Shown: in pieces, positions 1-10,874 of the stretch
How the letters are laid out: each line of letters begins with the position of its first letter
How positions within the stretch are numbered: the first letter of the stretch is position 1
Origin: Trema orientale
Taxonomy: Eukaryota > Streptophyta > Magnoliopsida > Rosales > Cannabaceae
Direction: 5' to 3'
Assembly (NCBI GenBank): GCA_002914845.1
Contig: JXTC01000074.1
Location: 186,001 to 250,000, forward strand
DNA: 64,000 nucleotides
Program-made: the position numbers and the translations under genes
The notes under the pieces: generated by a model
Databases searched by the model: none
Seen by the model: only the letters and a program-made list of their open reading frames with translations
Told to the model about the DNA's origin: nothing

Positions 1-301
1 TATATGCTTTTGGGGAAAAAAATGTAATAATATTATGCACTTAGAGAAAAAAAACTACCGGCCATTTAAAGTAGAAGATCAAAATTTAGTTACATGTATA
101 TTAATTAGTAACTTTCCTAACGGGACTAGATAAAAGTGTGTATAGAATTATATTTGCTATTAATTTAAAGGAAACCAATCTTGTTTTTGTTTTAAGAGTA
201 CGTCATAATTAATTTCATATAATCAAGCATGCAAATAAGAAAATAAGATCAAGTAAATCAAATGTAAGAATACTGAGTATAGATATATAGATAAAACTTA
301 C

Positions 302-939
302 GCTTTTGTAGCGGCATATATTGTGTAAAGAGGATGAGAAGGTACAACAATGGCGGCACCGGAGCCAATGTTGACAATTGCCCCTCTCTTCCTTTCAAGC
401 ATACCTGGTAAAACAGCTCTAGTAACCCTAGTAGTACCCTCCAGATTCACTCTAACAATATTCATCCAAACCTTCTCATCCACTTCATGGAAGTATCTAG
501 CTGCCGGGTACGTTACTCCCACATTGTTAATCAAAATCCCAACGTCCAACCCTTTGATCGCATCCTCTACCACCTCGATGCCAGCCGAGATATCGCCAGA
601 GAAGTCGAAGACAACGGACTTTATCCGAGTGCCAGGACACGTCAACTGAATTTCTTTGGAGACTGTTTCGAGCTTGTTGGAGTTTCGGCCAACTAGAATC
701 AAGTTTAAGCCTTTCTCAGCTAGCTGGCTGGCAAAGGCTTTTCCTATGCCGTCGGTGGCTCCGGTGATGATGGCCCACGAGCCGTAGCTCTTGAGGTTTT
801 TTGAGGATCTGATGAAAGTGATGAAGACCCATTTGAGCAGAGAGATGACCCTTTTGAGGACAACCAAGAGCCCTAGACAAGTAATGAGAAGAAGCCAAAA
901 GGGTTGTGTTTTGATCAATTGATGAATGCATGTCGACAT
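302..939 (-). CDS. KCR2: KCR2-like very-long-chain 3-oxoacyl-CoA reductase, first exon (3' part lies outside the window)
   Basis: Member of the short-chain dehydrogenase family that carries out the first reduction of 3-oxoacyl-CoA in ER fatty-acid elongation. The exon starts at ATG 939 and ends at 302, followed by donor GTAAG (301-297); 1-300 is intron. The 212 complete codons show an N-terminal hydrophobic segment (about residues 13-42), the NADP-binding TGATDGIG motif (59-66), NNVG in place of NNAG (138-141), catalytic Ser193 in SGAA, and the YxxxK pair Tyr208/Lys212 right at the exon end. NNVG and the stretch VVPSHPLY before the active site match Arabidopsis KCR2 (At1g24470) better than KCR1. 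From memory, KCR2 is the paralogue that did not replace yeast KCR activity, so enzymatic function is not assured. The downstream exon should lie left of position 1 and is not visible. Confidence 0.88.
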
Positions 940-2526
940 CTTTTAAGGCCTTTTTGATCGGTTTAGAAGAATTATAAGCGACTGGTTGGGGTTTGGTTCA
1001 TGATAATGGTGATCTTCTTCTTTCTATGGAGTTCCATACTTCTAAAACGAGCGTATAACGATATAAGGAATAATAAACAAAGCCAATGCCAGCTATATGC
1101 AGGAACTAAAGTAATAAGCATGTAATATACATGCATATCTATTTATTATAGAAGTACTGTTAGGTTGGTCAGTCCATATTTATAATTCTAGCTTGTATAG
1201 AGAACTTTTGCAAATACTTTTCTATGATAATATTAAATAATGCTGGATAAAGTTTTTGCCTTTCGATAGATAATGTTAGATAAAGGTTGGTCATACGAAA
1301 TACATGTGTACTACTAATATGTACTTATGTATATATACACATATAATAGTAAAAACAAGAGAATCTATGAATGAGGATGTTTAATTATATCAATGTATCA
1401 TATATAGAAATTGAACCGAATCATTGATCAATATCTATGTTTGATATTGATCAAGTGGTCTATTAACACTGCATATTTGTAAAATTTAACGCCAAAAAAG
1501 GAAAGGCAACATTTGTGATGGTAGTGAAGCCACAACTGTTAAAAAGCGATGGCCATGTTTGACGTAGAACGATTACTAGTTACCAGTCATTATACCCCAA
1601 TTACGGGTTCATGCAATTCTTGGGACCAAAAAGTGGGTGCTAAGTTAGTCGTGCACGCATTTAGCTTTTGTCAACTGTCTTCATGCTACAACCGTACACC
1701 AATATTGCATATTGGTTTAGGTACGTGATAATTAATTAGAAAAGTGATTACCAAAGGCTCAATTAGAAAATAAAAAAGAGAAGAAAAGTAACTTGGCCGT
1801 TGAAAAGAGACGTTTGCTAGTGGTAGATCCATCACTAAATTCTATCGAACCTTTATTTACTAGCTCTAAATCCGCTTTTCAATGAAAAAGTACTGTCAAC
1901 GACTTCTTTTGTACTATCTATAGAGGAAAAGATGAAGGTCCAGCAAGTGAAGGACAAGTGCATCAATGAAATACCGACATCTTTTTTGGGGACTGACTGG
2001 TCCCCACACCTTGTTCAGTCACTATACAACGTTTTTTTCGGGAGGTCACTGGTCCCGACTCCTTGAGTTATTAGATGACATAGACCGGGCATCAACAAGA
2101 AGAAACCCCCTCTTCTTTTTGGTGAAAGGACGAAGGAATCCATCTCAACTGTATCATTTTGGAGAGCAGACTTGTTCAGCTCAGCCAAATATAAAAACGA
2201 AAGTAAGACGATCAGGTATTAATATAGCTTTCTATAACATGGGAGCATGTGGCAAAAATGAATATGTAAAACACAGTTCATGTGGCCTTAGGTAGTATAA
2301 TCAAGAAATCGCTGTGGAATAATAATGTCTGCACATTTTTATACATACAACATATTCTTCCCTTCTTGGTTGCTGGATTCAACCTCCTTTGTTACTACCA
2401 TTATCCTTGTTTTAATTTCTTCTTCATCTGTTTGGCGCAACTGCTCAAGTTGTATAAGTTCGTGTTATGAAGCGAAATAACGAATTTTTTGTGAACTTTG
2501 ATAATGGAGATACTTGCTTTTTAGTC
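940..2526. other. Intergenic region between KCR2 5' end and RGS1 3' end
   Basis: AT-rich. The part next to 940 should hold the KCR2 promoter and 5'UTR (that gene reads leftward). The part next to 2526 should hold the RGS1 3'UTR. Short open frames such as the one at 1966-2295 show no family resemblance, and I see no transposon termini. Confidence 0.5.
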
Positions 2527-5500
2527 TCAATCATAAGTATCACAGCCAGAGCCCTTTGAAAAATGGTCTTGATGGAAGGGATCATCAATACCATGTACAG
2601 CGCTCAACCTGGGAGAGTAGCTCCAACCTGTCATCTTCTCCAAATCATGGTCATTCGATCTCATGCTAGTCTCTTCTTTGAACTTCATGAAGAACATTGA
2701 TGACCAGTAATCTTTTCCCAAGTTCTTTAGAGAGAATTTAAAAAAGAAAGCGAAAAAGAAAGAGTAAAATTTAGACAACAACTGACAACAGTGATATGCT
2801 TGTCTGAAGGGAATGCCACAAATTTAGAAGGAACCAACAAATATAGCTCACCATTTTCATCAACTGTATTAGCTCATTTGATGCATTGCTAAAAAGATGT
2901 GGGTCTGCCAGATTAGATGTAGACAAAATATCTTGTCGACTTCGATGAGATATGTTTACCTCCATTGCTGCACCTATATGAGTGATGGATATCAAGAGAA
3001 CTATCAGATGAATTTTGATTTTAAGTCCCCTATAGTTTGGATATCAGACAAGGAAGAGTAAATGTCCAGCTCGGAAAACAGAGAATTCAATAGATGGAGA
3101 TACCATGTGGTGCTATCCTCTCCACTAATTTTTATTTGCTCAAGAAGTACAGAACAAACAGTTACAAGTTCTAGGGAAAAAAATTTTGAAAATGTTGTGT
3201 ACCTGGTTTTATGTACTTCTCAATTATATGTCGTGCCATGTAAATCCTTCTAACAGGGTCCTCTACAGGTATTTTGCCAAGTTCATGTACCTCATCGTAA
3301 AAATGCACACTCTCCCCTGCCAAACAACTGTGGATCAGAAGGAAAAGAGAAAGACAAGAATTACATATATGTTCCAGAAAAACTGTCTTTTATTTCGTCT
3401 TTCCAAGTATTTATGCAGGATCATAGGTCCCTTAGTAATTACACTAACCATTGAAAGTTTCCCCTCTTAACTTTTGCAAACAACAATTCTACTGACCTAT
3501 GTCTTAAATTTCTTCTCTCTAAACAATTTTCCATAAATTCTGAAAAAAAAAAAACAGAAAATTAGGGAGAGAATCGAGACCTGTCTGCAAATGCCATGAA
3601 GGATTGGCGGAATGTTTTGTTGATAAGAAGTTTATCTAGTGGTTCACTAGGATTTATTGCTACAGTTGGTCCCCTTTGCAATAGTAGTCCGCTGTCAGGT
3701 ATGCCCAGAGCTTTGCCCATTGAATCAAATTCTAGCGGTTCCCTCTTTCTTAAGCTGATTTGTGAGAGCAAAGGTTGTGAACTTGATATAGAGAACAAAG
3801 TCAATGCGAGAATACCTGCCTGAAAAATATACACGAGATGTCAATAAAATACACGAATTGACGGCCTTAACAGTTTTAGAAAAAAAGAACGGTACCAAAA
3901 GGAGTAAAGAAAAAGAAATACACCATAATCAGTAGAAGGAATCTAGAAGCAACTTGAAGCCATGAGATATCATCATGAATTTCATTCAGAATGTAAGCAG
4001 CGACCCAAACTCCTGAAGCAATAGGCAAAACAGTTAAATGGGCAACATGATAAATTGATAACAAATTACTATACTTGCACTGCAGGCTTGTGCTAGCATG
4101 AAAGAGCTATCATTTCAAGATCATATATCTGGATTTAATCAGATAACCTATAGGTCCACTTCTCTTTCATATTTGCTTAATGTGTGCTTCATAAAAGCCT
4201 TAAGACCATTTTGAAGCTGCACATTAATTTCTAGTTTTTGAGGGTGTACTTGCTACATTTTCAAATTAAAACTCAAACCTCTGTGATATAGATATGGAGG
4301 ATGTCCATGTTTTCCAACAATTAATCAGAATATAAGAAGTATAATTTCTAAATGCCGCCTTAGGATCTACTTAGAAAGCTTCCTATCACATAGGGACCTT
4401 TATCTGTATCTTTATTATGAGACTCTCTCTCAGTGACATTTTACTCTGCTGTTACCACCATTGACTTAGACTAAAAGCTATTTGACTATGCAACCCAAAA
4501 AAAAAGGAAAAAAAATCGTGTACAGAACTAAAAGCAGAAACCTACCAATGGAAGAGGCTGAAACAAGTATTCCATGCCAGAGTTCTCTGACTTCATCAAA
4601 CCTGAACTCAATATGTCGAATGGCTCCAGTGAAACCAACCAAAGCAATAACGTACATAGTGTGGAGGGACACAACTGGAATTATCCACTGAAACCCCATG
4701 TGGCACCGATAATTTAAAGGTTTTTTGATATGTATAACTACAGTGAAAATAAAATAAGATAAAAAGAAGAACTATTTGTTAAAGCCAAGCAAATGTCATG
4801 AAAAGCAAGCAGGAATTGGCACAGCAGCGCTTAAAAATCACTAATTAATTGCAATGACCAGACATTCTATTGAACATAATATGAATAAGACAAAGCCATA
4901 AGAAGGAAAAAAAGAGTTTTAAAAACATATAATTACATAGATATCACAATGATCAGTGACCACCTAGAAAAGAAAGAAATGAAAAAGATCAGTTTTTCTT
5001 TTCTTTTTTTTTTTTGGGGGGGGGGGGGGGTGAAGTCCATAGAAAGTGTCAAACTTCCTCAATTACATGATCATTTGAGACTCTTAATTTCAAGACAAAA
5101 CAAAGCGTAAGAACTAAGAATGTAAGTGGTGGAGATTATATGCCGTGTTTTATGGATTCCTCATGATTTCAAGAAATAAGGGGGGGAAAAAACATAAATA
5201 ACAACTTAACAACAATTACAATGGATAAAATGTCAAAGTTAGAGGTTATTATTAACTACTTTCCTAGAATCAAAAACAAAAATTACTCCTCAACCAATTA
5301 TATCTTAAATTAACTAAGTAACTCTACATTTACCAGAACAGAAAATCAGCCTAATTGAAAAGAGATATTCTTACATGCAGCGCCAGCAATCCATGGCAAG
5401 AGAATTAGTGGAAGGAAATTATAAGATCGTATTGGTGGTAGACACCTCCTGAAATATTGACGACAGAGAATAAGGGGCAGGAAATTTCACGAAGTTCTCT

Positions 5501-7798
5501 CATACAATCCAACAGTAGTTTCACAAGAATGTAAGTGGGATCTTACTTGACGAAAATGTAATAAAGTTGGAAGGCCTGTGCTATGCGACAACTCAGCAGC
5601 AAACCAAAACCAAGTGGCCCTTCAATCCAAACTGAAAGCAGAAGTTAACTTCAAAAACTTACCATATATATATTTATATTAAGGCACATATAACAATAAG
5701 AAAGTATACAAATGTTTAACGGACTCAGGTAACCAAAACGTAAGTGGATAACCTGCCCACACATAGCAAGACTGCCACCAATGTCCCTTCTTGAATTTCA
5801 GGAAATTGATGGAAAGCTGCGTTAAACACAATTTAATTTGTTACTGAAAACCACAGCTTACTGCTTGTAACCCAAAGTCCAATGTGGATGAATTGATAGC
5901 TGGCCAAGGCCAGCAAATGGAAATTCATAATCTACCACTATTGACAAAAGAAGGTTAAAACTAGCAAAAACTTGAATTGCTGGAATCCAGAAGCCACTGC
6001 CTTTCAAATGAGGAATCTTGTGAACCGCAAAGGGCAAAATTAAACGAGACAGAAGCCTGGCATAAACACCAATAAACAAAAAGGGATAGCAATTAGGTTT
6101 TCGATTTAAGGAAACGATATATGAGAACACTCGGATGATCTGCACAAATAAAATGCAATTCCCAAATGTGAAAACAGTATGTAAGCACTTGTGAAACCTT
6201 GCACTATGTTTTGCTAATGTTAGGAGATCGGCTTTTGCGGAAGCGCCAATACGGCTAAAATATAAGTTGAGAAAACTGGTAAAAATGGAAAGAGAAAATA
6301 CGGCACACAAGAATTTAACATGGTTCACCAAATTTACATTACATCCACAGACAAGACTGTGAAGAATTTTACCATAGAAAGGAGAATAGAACACTTCTCT
6401 CTAAATACAAAGAGAGAATAAATTAACTCTCTATGTTGAAATAGGAGAAAACATCTCACTTCTCTCTAAATAGGAGAAAATAAACTAGGAAACTAATGTC
6501 ACGTTTGGTTGGTTGAAATGGACTTTAGAATGGATTGACCATTCCTTTTCATAGTCCATTCCCTTTTTTGGTTGGGTTTCAAAGTATGGAATCATGATTT
6601 TTTTGGAATCTCAATTCCATCACTTGGGAGAATTCTTATTCCTTTAAAAAAGTTAAAGAGTTCTCTCTTAAGGAAGGAAGAAGGATTCTTAATGGGATTA
6701 AAAATGCTTTCGAGGAGAGGAGTATTTATAGTTAAGACCTCTCTCCTATTCTCCCATTTTTCCCTCTTTTTTTTCCTTCTTCATTTGGGCGGCACCGAAA
6801 CACGTGCTGTAACCAAACATTGCAACTGGAGTTGCATTCGTTGATTATTCAACATTAATATTGGGATCAATATTATTCAAATACTAATATTGAACAGTCA
6901 ACAAATGCGGCTCTAACCACAATATTGATTTAAACATCTAACTGATCTTACACTTTCAAAACAGAGGGCATAGGCAATAGCTTGAACAGAAACTGTAAAC
7001 TCAAAAGTTAGAAGAAAGCAATAGAACTTCTTTCTCTTGACCAAGTTCATTTTATCATAATCAAAATCCAACCAAAATTAGTACATAATTTGATAATTTT
7101 GTCCAAAGTTATTGCTGGAGACAAAACCTGTTTAACTATTTTTATTATCACCAGATTAATATCCCCACATACTCATTCGCTTTACCCAACTACTAGAGTT
7201 GTGGCTGGATGGAACTAATATCACCAAAACATGCTAATTTCATCGATTCCTCAAAAACAAGAGGTCCATATATCTTTCAAAAAAGAGGGTTTTTTGGCTT
7301 TAATCTTAAGAAAACATCGTAAATACTGCAAAATAAAGAATAGCATATAAAATCTATGAACCAGCCTAGCCAATCATAAAAGCAATCCAACAAAACCCAC
7401 TTCAAAAGAACAATTTTTTTTTAAGCTCCAACGGAAAAAAAAAAAAAAAAGCACCTAATAAATGAATCTTTATGCGTTTAATTTGATATACCAATACAAA
7501 CGAGAATTTATAGTCATAAAACCATAAAAGGAGCTTCTTTTTATTATTAATTTTTTTTTCAATTACCAGTAAACCAGGAAACCCCTTTTGCACTATTCAG
7601 AGATGAATTTGACTTGATCAAAGAGAGAGACCCAATTGAATTTGGTTAAGACCCAATTGAATTTGGTTAAGTTAAAGAATAAACAAAACAAAAATAAACC
7701 AATATGAATAGTAAAACGTACAGAATCATGCAGAGGGTGGATACAACAATGGCTATGTAGTCGCTGGGACAGCCACCTTCAACAGCACAGCTTGCCAT
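2527..7798 (-). CDS. RGS1: RGS1, seven-transmembrane regulator of G-protein signalling (11 exons, 461 aa)
   Basis: Plasma-membrane GTPase-accelerating protein for the plant G-alpha subunit, linked to glucose sensing. Exons on the minus strand: 7722-7798, 5936-6056, 5753-5816, 5547-5631, 5375-5448, 4546-4737, 3924-4012, 3581-3819, 3203-3327, 2852-2973, 2527-2724. They sum to 1386 nt, all with GT-AG borders and in frame. The N-terminal half has the 7TM core with hallmark strings [33 protein letters not shown] and [11 protein letters not shown]. The RGS box runs from about residue 275 ([10 protein letters not shown]) to about 415 ([14 protein letters not shown]). A serine-bearing tail ([11 protein letters not shown]) matches the region phosphorylated during AtRGS1 endocytosis. 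Length is close to AtRGS1 (459 aa). Intron 1 (1.67 kb) is large and may hold a MITE; intron 5 holds a G15 run (plus strand). Confidence 0.95.
6490..6826. mobile_element. Possible MITE inside RGS1 intron 1
   Basis: The segment begins around CACGTTTGGTT and ends around AACCAAACATTG, which are imperfect inverted copies of each other, and the interior differs in character from the flanking intron. The wording (TTTGGTTGG then GGATTG/CCATTCC-type motifs) resembles hAT-like MITEs of dicots. I could not identify a clean target-site duplication, so the borders and class are tentative. Confidence 0.3.
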
Positions 7799-9442
7799 TC
7801 CTCTCTTATTGCTAGTAAAAATATAGTATTAATCAAATCAGTAGCGACTCAAAATCACTACCCACCTATGCATTTTCCTCTATCTCTTCCCCTCTCTTCT
7901 CTGGTCTCGATTTGATCTACAACACGGCAGTGCCCCTTTCTCCAAGTTCAAAGCAGCCCAATTTTCAACCAAAAAAAAAAAAAAGAAGAAAGTTTCAAAG
8001 CAAAAGCAACACATTTCCAAATTCCAAGTCATGTTTGACTAAAATTGATACAAGGTGGAAAAATGAGTCTTGTCTTTTGAACACAAGACTCTAACTGGTC
8101 CAAACTTGTCTACGTGGCTCATTGGAATCATAAGCCAATTTTATTTTAATTTTTTTTAATATGTACGTAATGAGACTAACTGCGTTTTGGATTTATATTA
8201 GGAAATAGAGCATGCATGTAGTCCCAGTTATGCGATATTTATGTTTTGACTAGATCATATTTTGGTCAATACAAATTAATTAAAATATAATTTGTATTAG
8301 TTAAAATATGAACGGGACTGATCTCTTCGAGTAGATTACATCTGTGACCTAAGAAATAACTCGACTTTAGAATTGTAGTGGATTATAATGTTACGAGCCA
8401 TACCACATAACGTGTGTAACTCTAATAATTAGTGATTATAATAAATAAATTGGTGTTATATATATCTATCTGAAGTATTAAAGTGTAATTACGGTGCTTT
8501 TCAGTATTATTCTTTTGTATTTGCTAAGCATTAATTAGGTAATAATGTAAGAGCAAATTTTAAAGAAATTTTAGGAAAGCTTATTAGGTAAAAAAAAAAA
8601 AAAAAAAAAACTTTGATAAAATGGTTTGATTTATTTGGGTAGGACGATATAAATTTGCATATAATCTTAGCTTAATTATGTGAATAATTATTGTTTAATT
8701 TTACAGAGATTCTTACTATAATTTGTCATTAACAATGTAAGAAGGCATCATCTCAGACATTTGTCAATGCAAAATGTTTTGTTTGTAAAATATTCATTTT
8801 ACTTATTGTTTGATTGCTATAGGCTGTAGCCTATATGTATTGTATTTATTATTTACTATAAAAAATCAAAGCTTTATTTTGCTTTGCGAAATATGAATAG
8901 TTTACTTAAAAAACATGTACATGAATAATTGTTTTTTTTTTTTTTTATACGTTGTCACTTGCCAAAGGCCAAAGGTAATACTATTATCTTTACTCCCAAA
9001 AATCAGAGTTTTTATAATACTTCGAAGATAATTGCATAAGAAAGCTATCCCATTTGTTGTAAGTTGTTACTTGCCAAAGGCCCAAGGTAATCTCTGCTTG
9101 CACATTTAATTGAAAAGACAAAATAAAAATCTCCCCAATTGAGTTTATCATACTTCTAGATAATTGGCTTATCTACATTGAGACAGAAAGAACAATGTAT
9201 GATTTCCTTGATAAAGATTCTTCTAACTAGATTACTCTATTTGTATACATTTATGGAAGCCTATAAAAGAAAGCAGTAAACTTCTAATTTCTATAGTTTG
9301 TTGTTGTGTTAAAAAGGACCAAGAAAAATGTTCCCGTCTGCAATCTAGATTTGCATTATTTATGTACTAAATCCACTATCAACGGCACCAAGTCTCCTCA
9401 TCCGGGGGTTTTGGCAATAGGAAATGAGACAAGTTAAACGTC
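7799..9442. other. Intergenic: RGS1 promoter side and NOI 3' flank
   Basis: No coding signal. RGS1 reads leftward from 7798, so its 5'UTR and promoter lie just right of that point. A short palindrome at about 8256-8311 (TCATATTTTGGTCAATACAAATT and its near reverse complement around an AT loop) could form a hairpin. Poly-A/T runs occur at about 8591-8610 and 8933-8946. Confidence 0.5.
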
Positions 9443-10040
9443 TTAACCACAGCAAAACCACTTGCTCTGCAATCCAAAATGTACATTTTAGTCCCAAACT
9501 CCAATCGAATTCATTGGAATAAAAGGACAATAAAACCAAAACTATTGACACCCTTTTGTGAAGAGTGAAGTAAGCAATAAGGCATTACCTTTTTGGGGTA
9601 CTTTAATTCATCACTTTGTTTTCGGGTAGCATATTTGGGAGGTGATGCGGCACTCTTGTTATTCCCACCAGTCTTCTTTTCATCTCTAGCCTTGTTGAAT
9701 ATGACAGTAAATCCTTCAGCCGAGGCTGGATCATTCACATCCCATTCCCCAAATTTTGGGAGAGGTCTACCATTCTCGTGCTACAACATAATAAAAAGAA
9801 GATATCTTGTAAGTTCATGGGCTTTTCCTAGAATATGACATCATGCTTTAGATTCATTATTTACATTTCTTGAGATGAGACTTGTGTTTTCATATATGGT
9901 ATGACCCCAATAAGACCCTTTATCCTATGTTGTCATATATGAATAAACAAATGAAAATTCCCACTTTCTGATCAAATTGAAGCCAACCCAGATAAAGTTT
10001 CAAGAGAAAGAATCAAGGGAAAGGTACTTACAGATGCCAT
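9443..10040 (-). CDS. NOI/RIN4-like small peptide (3 exons, 74 aa)
   Basis: Small membrane-tethered protein of the NOI (nitrate-induced) family, which shares its domain with the immune regulator RIN4. Exons: 10032-10040 (only ATG GCA TCT), 9589-9780, 9443-9466; total 225 nt, in frame. The protein has the NOI core LPKFGEWD at residues 10-17, then DPASAEGFTVIFNKARDEKK, and a C-terminal WFCCG whose cysteines suit palmitoylation and membrane attachment, as in RIN4. PKFGEW matches the cleavage consensus PxFGxW known from RIN4 targets of the bacterial protease AvrRpt2. A 9-nt first coding exon is typical of this family. A TATA-like TTTATAA about 10165-10180 may be the promoter. Confidence 0.88.
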
Positions 10041-10874
10041 GACTGGAAAACCGGAGCTGATTGGAGTCTTCTGGTGAAAAGGGTACAGAGAAAATTGGGC
10101 AGAGGAGAAAGAAAATGATTTGGAAAGAAAGATACACTGTTGATGGAATATGAGAGATAAGGACAGTCATTATAAAGGGCTTTTGGGGGCTTAATGTTTG
10201 GTTTCCTTTTTTTTTTTTAAACCTTTTTTTCCGTTAACCATTTCCCACGTTACGTACTCGTCTTTGACGCGGGGCACAGCCTGTCTTTTCCCCCACTAAT
10301 ACGATGACCAAAAACAAGAATGAACCAAACAAAGAAGGGAAGATTCAAACGGTGCGTTTAAGACGAGGACGCGTTGTTTTCTTAGGGCCTTGGCTTTGCG
10401 GCTTTATCAATGTATATTGGGAAAGTTTTCTAAACCGTGAGCAACGCGGTCCCACTGACTACTTATAACGCGTATTATATTGTGTTGAACGTGGTAAGTT
10501 GAAAGCTATGGTCGAAAAAAGTACGCCAGCCTCCATTTGGGAAGAAAATAAATGAGTATAAATGTGATGAAGGTCAAGACCATGACTTTTCTGTATATTT
10601 CTTCTTTGGAGCCAATAACAGCAGCCTAATGTTTGTAGGAACGTATCTCTATATTTGGTCCAAGAGAGTTTTCTTGGGTGACAAAACTAAGCCTCTATCA
10701 GATGACAAGGGGAAAACAAGTGTATCTAGTATGTGTGTATATATATACACACACAAAGCAAGGATGCACAACTGACTTCCGATATTTATCCCCATCGATC
10801 AACCGAGAAAGATGTGGCTGGAATAAGTTGTATGCCTCCTCAATAGCAAGTCAGTCCGGTGAATAGCAATTTTC
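10041..10874. other. Intergenic: NOI promoter and CPBP protease 3' flank
   Basis: About 830 nt without a recognisable gene. The left part should carry the NOI-gene promoter (transcription leftward) and the right part the 3'UTR of the CPBP protease gene. A (TA)/(CA) stretch lies at 10734-10756. The short open frame at 10678-10866 has no family features. Confidence 0.5.

Noticed and set aside
1966..2295. 109-codon plus-strand open frame
   Set aside because: No recognisable domain and lies where RGS1 3'UTR or spacer is expected.
5016..5030. G15 run as a possible G-quadruplex or sequencing artefact in RGS1 intron 5
   Set aside because: A single homopolymer next to a T-run; C-rich in the transcript, so no clear function, and its length may be a sequencing error.
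5858..6394. 178-codon minus-strand open frame in the RGS1 region
   Set aside because: Only 5936-6056 is coding (RGS1 exon 2, delimited by good splice sites); the rest is intron read-through.
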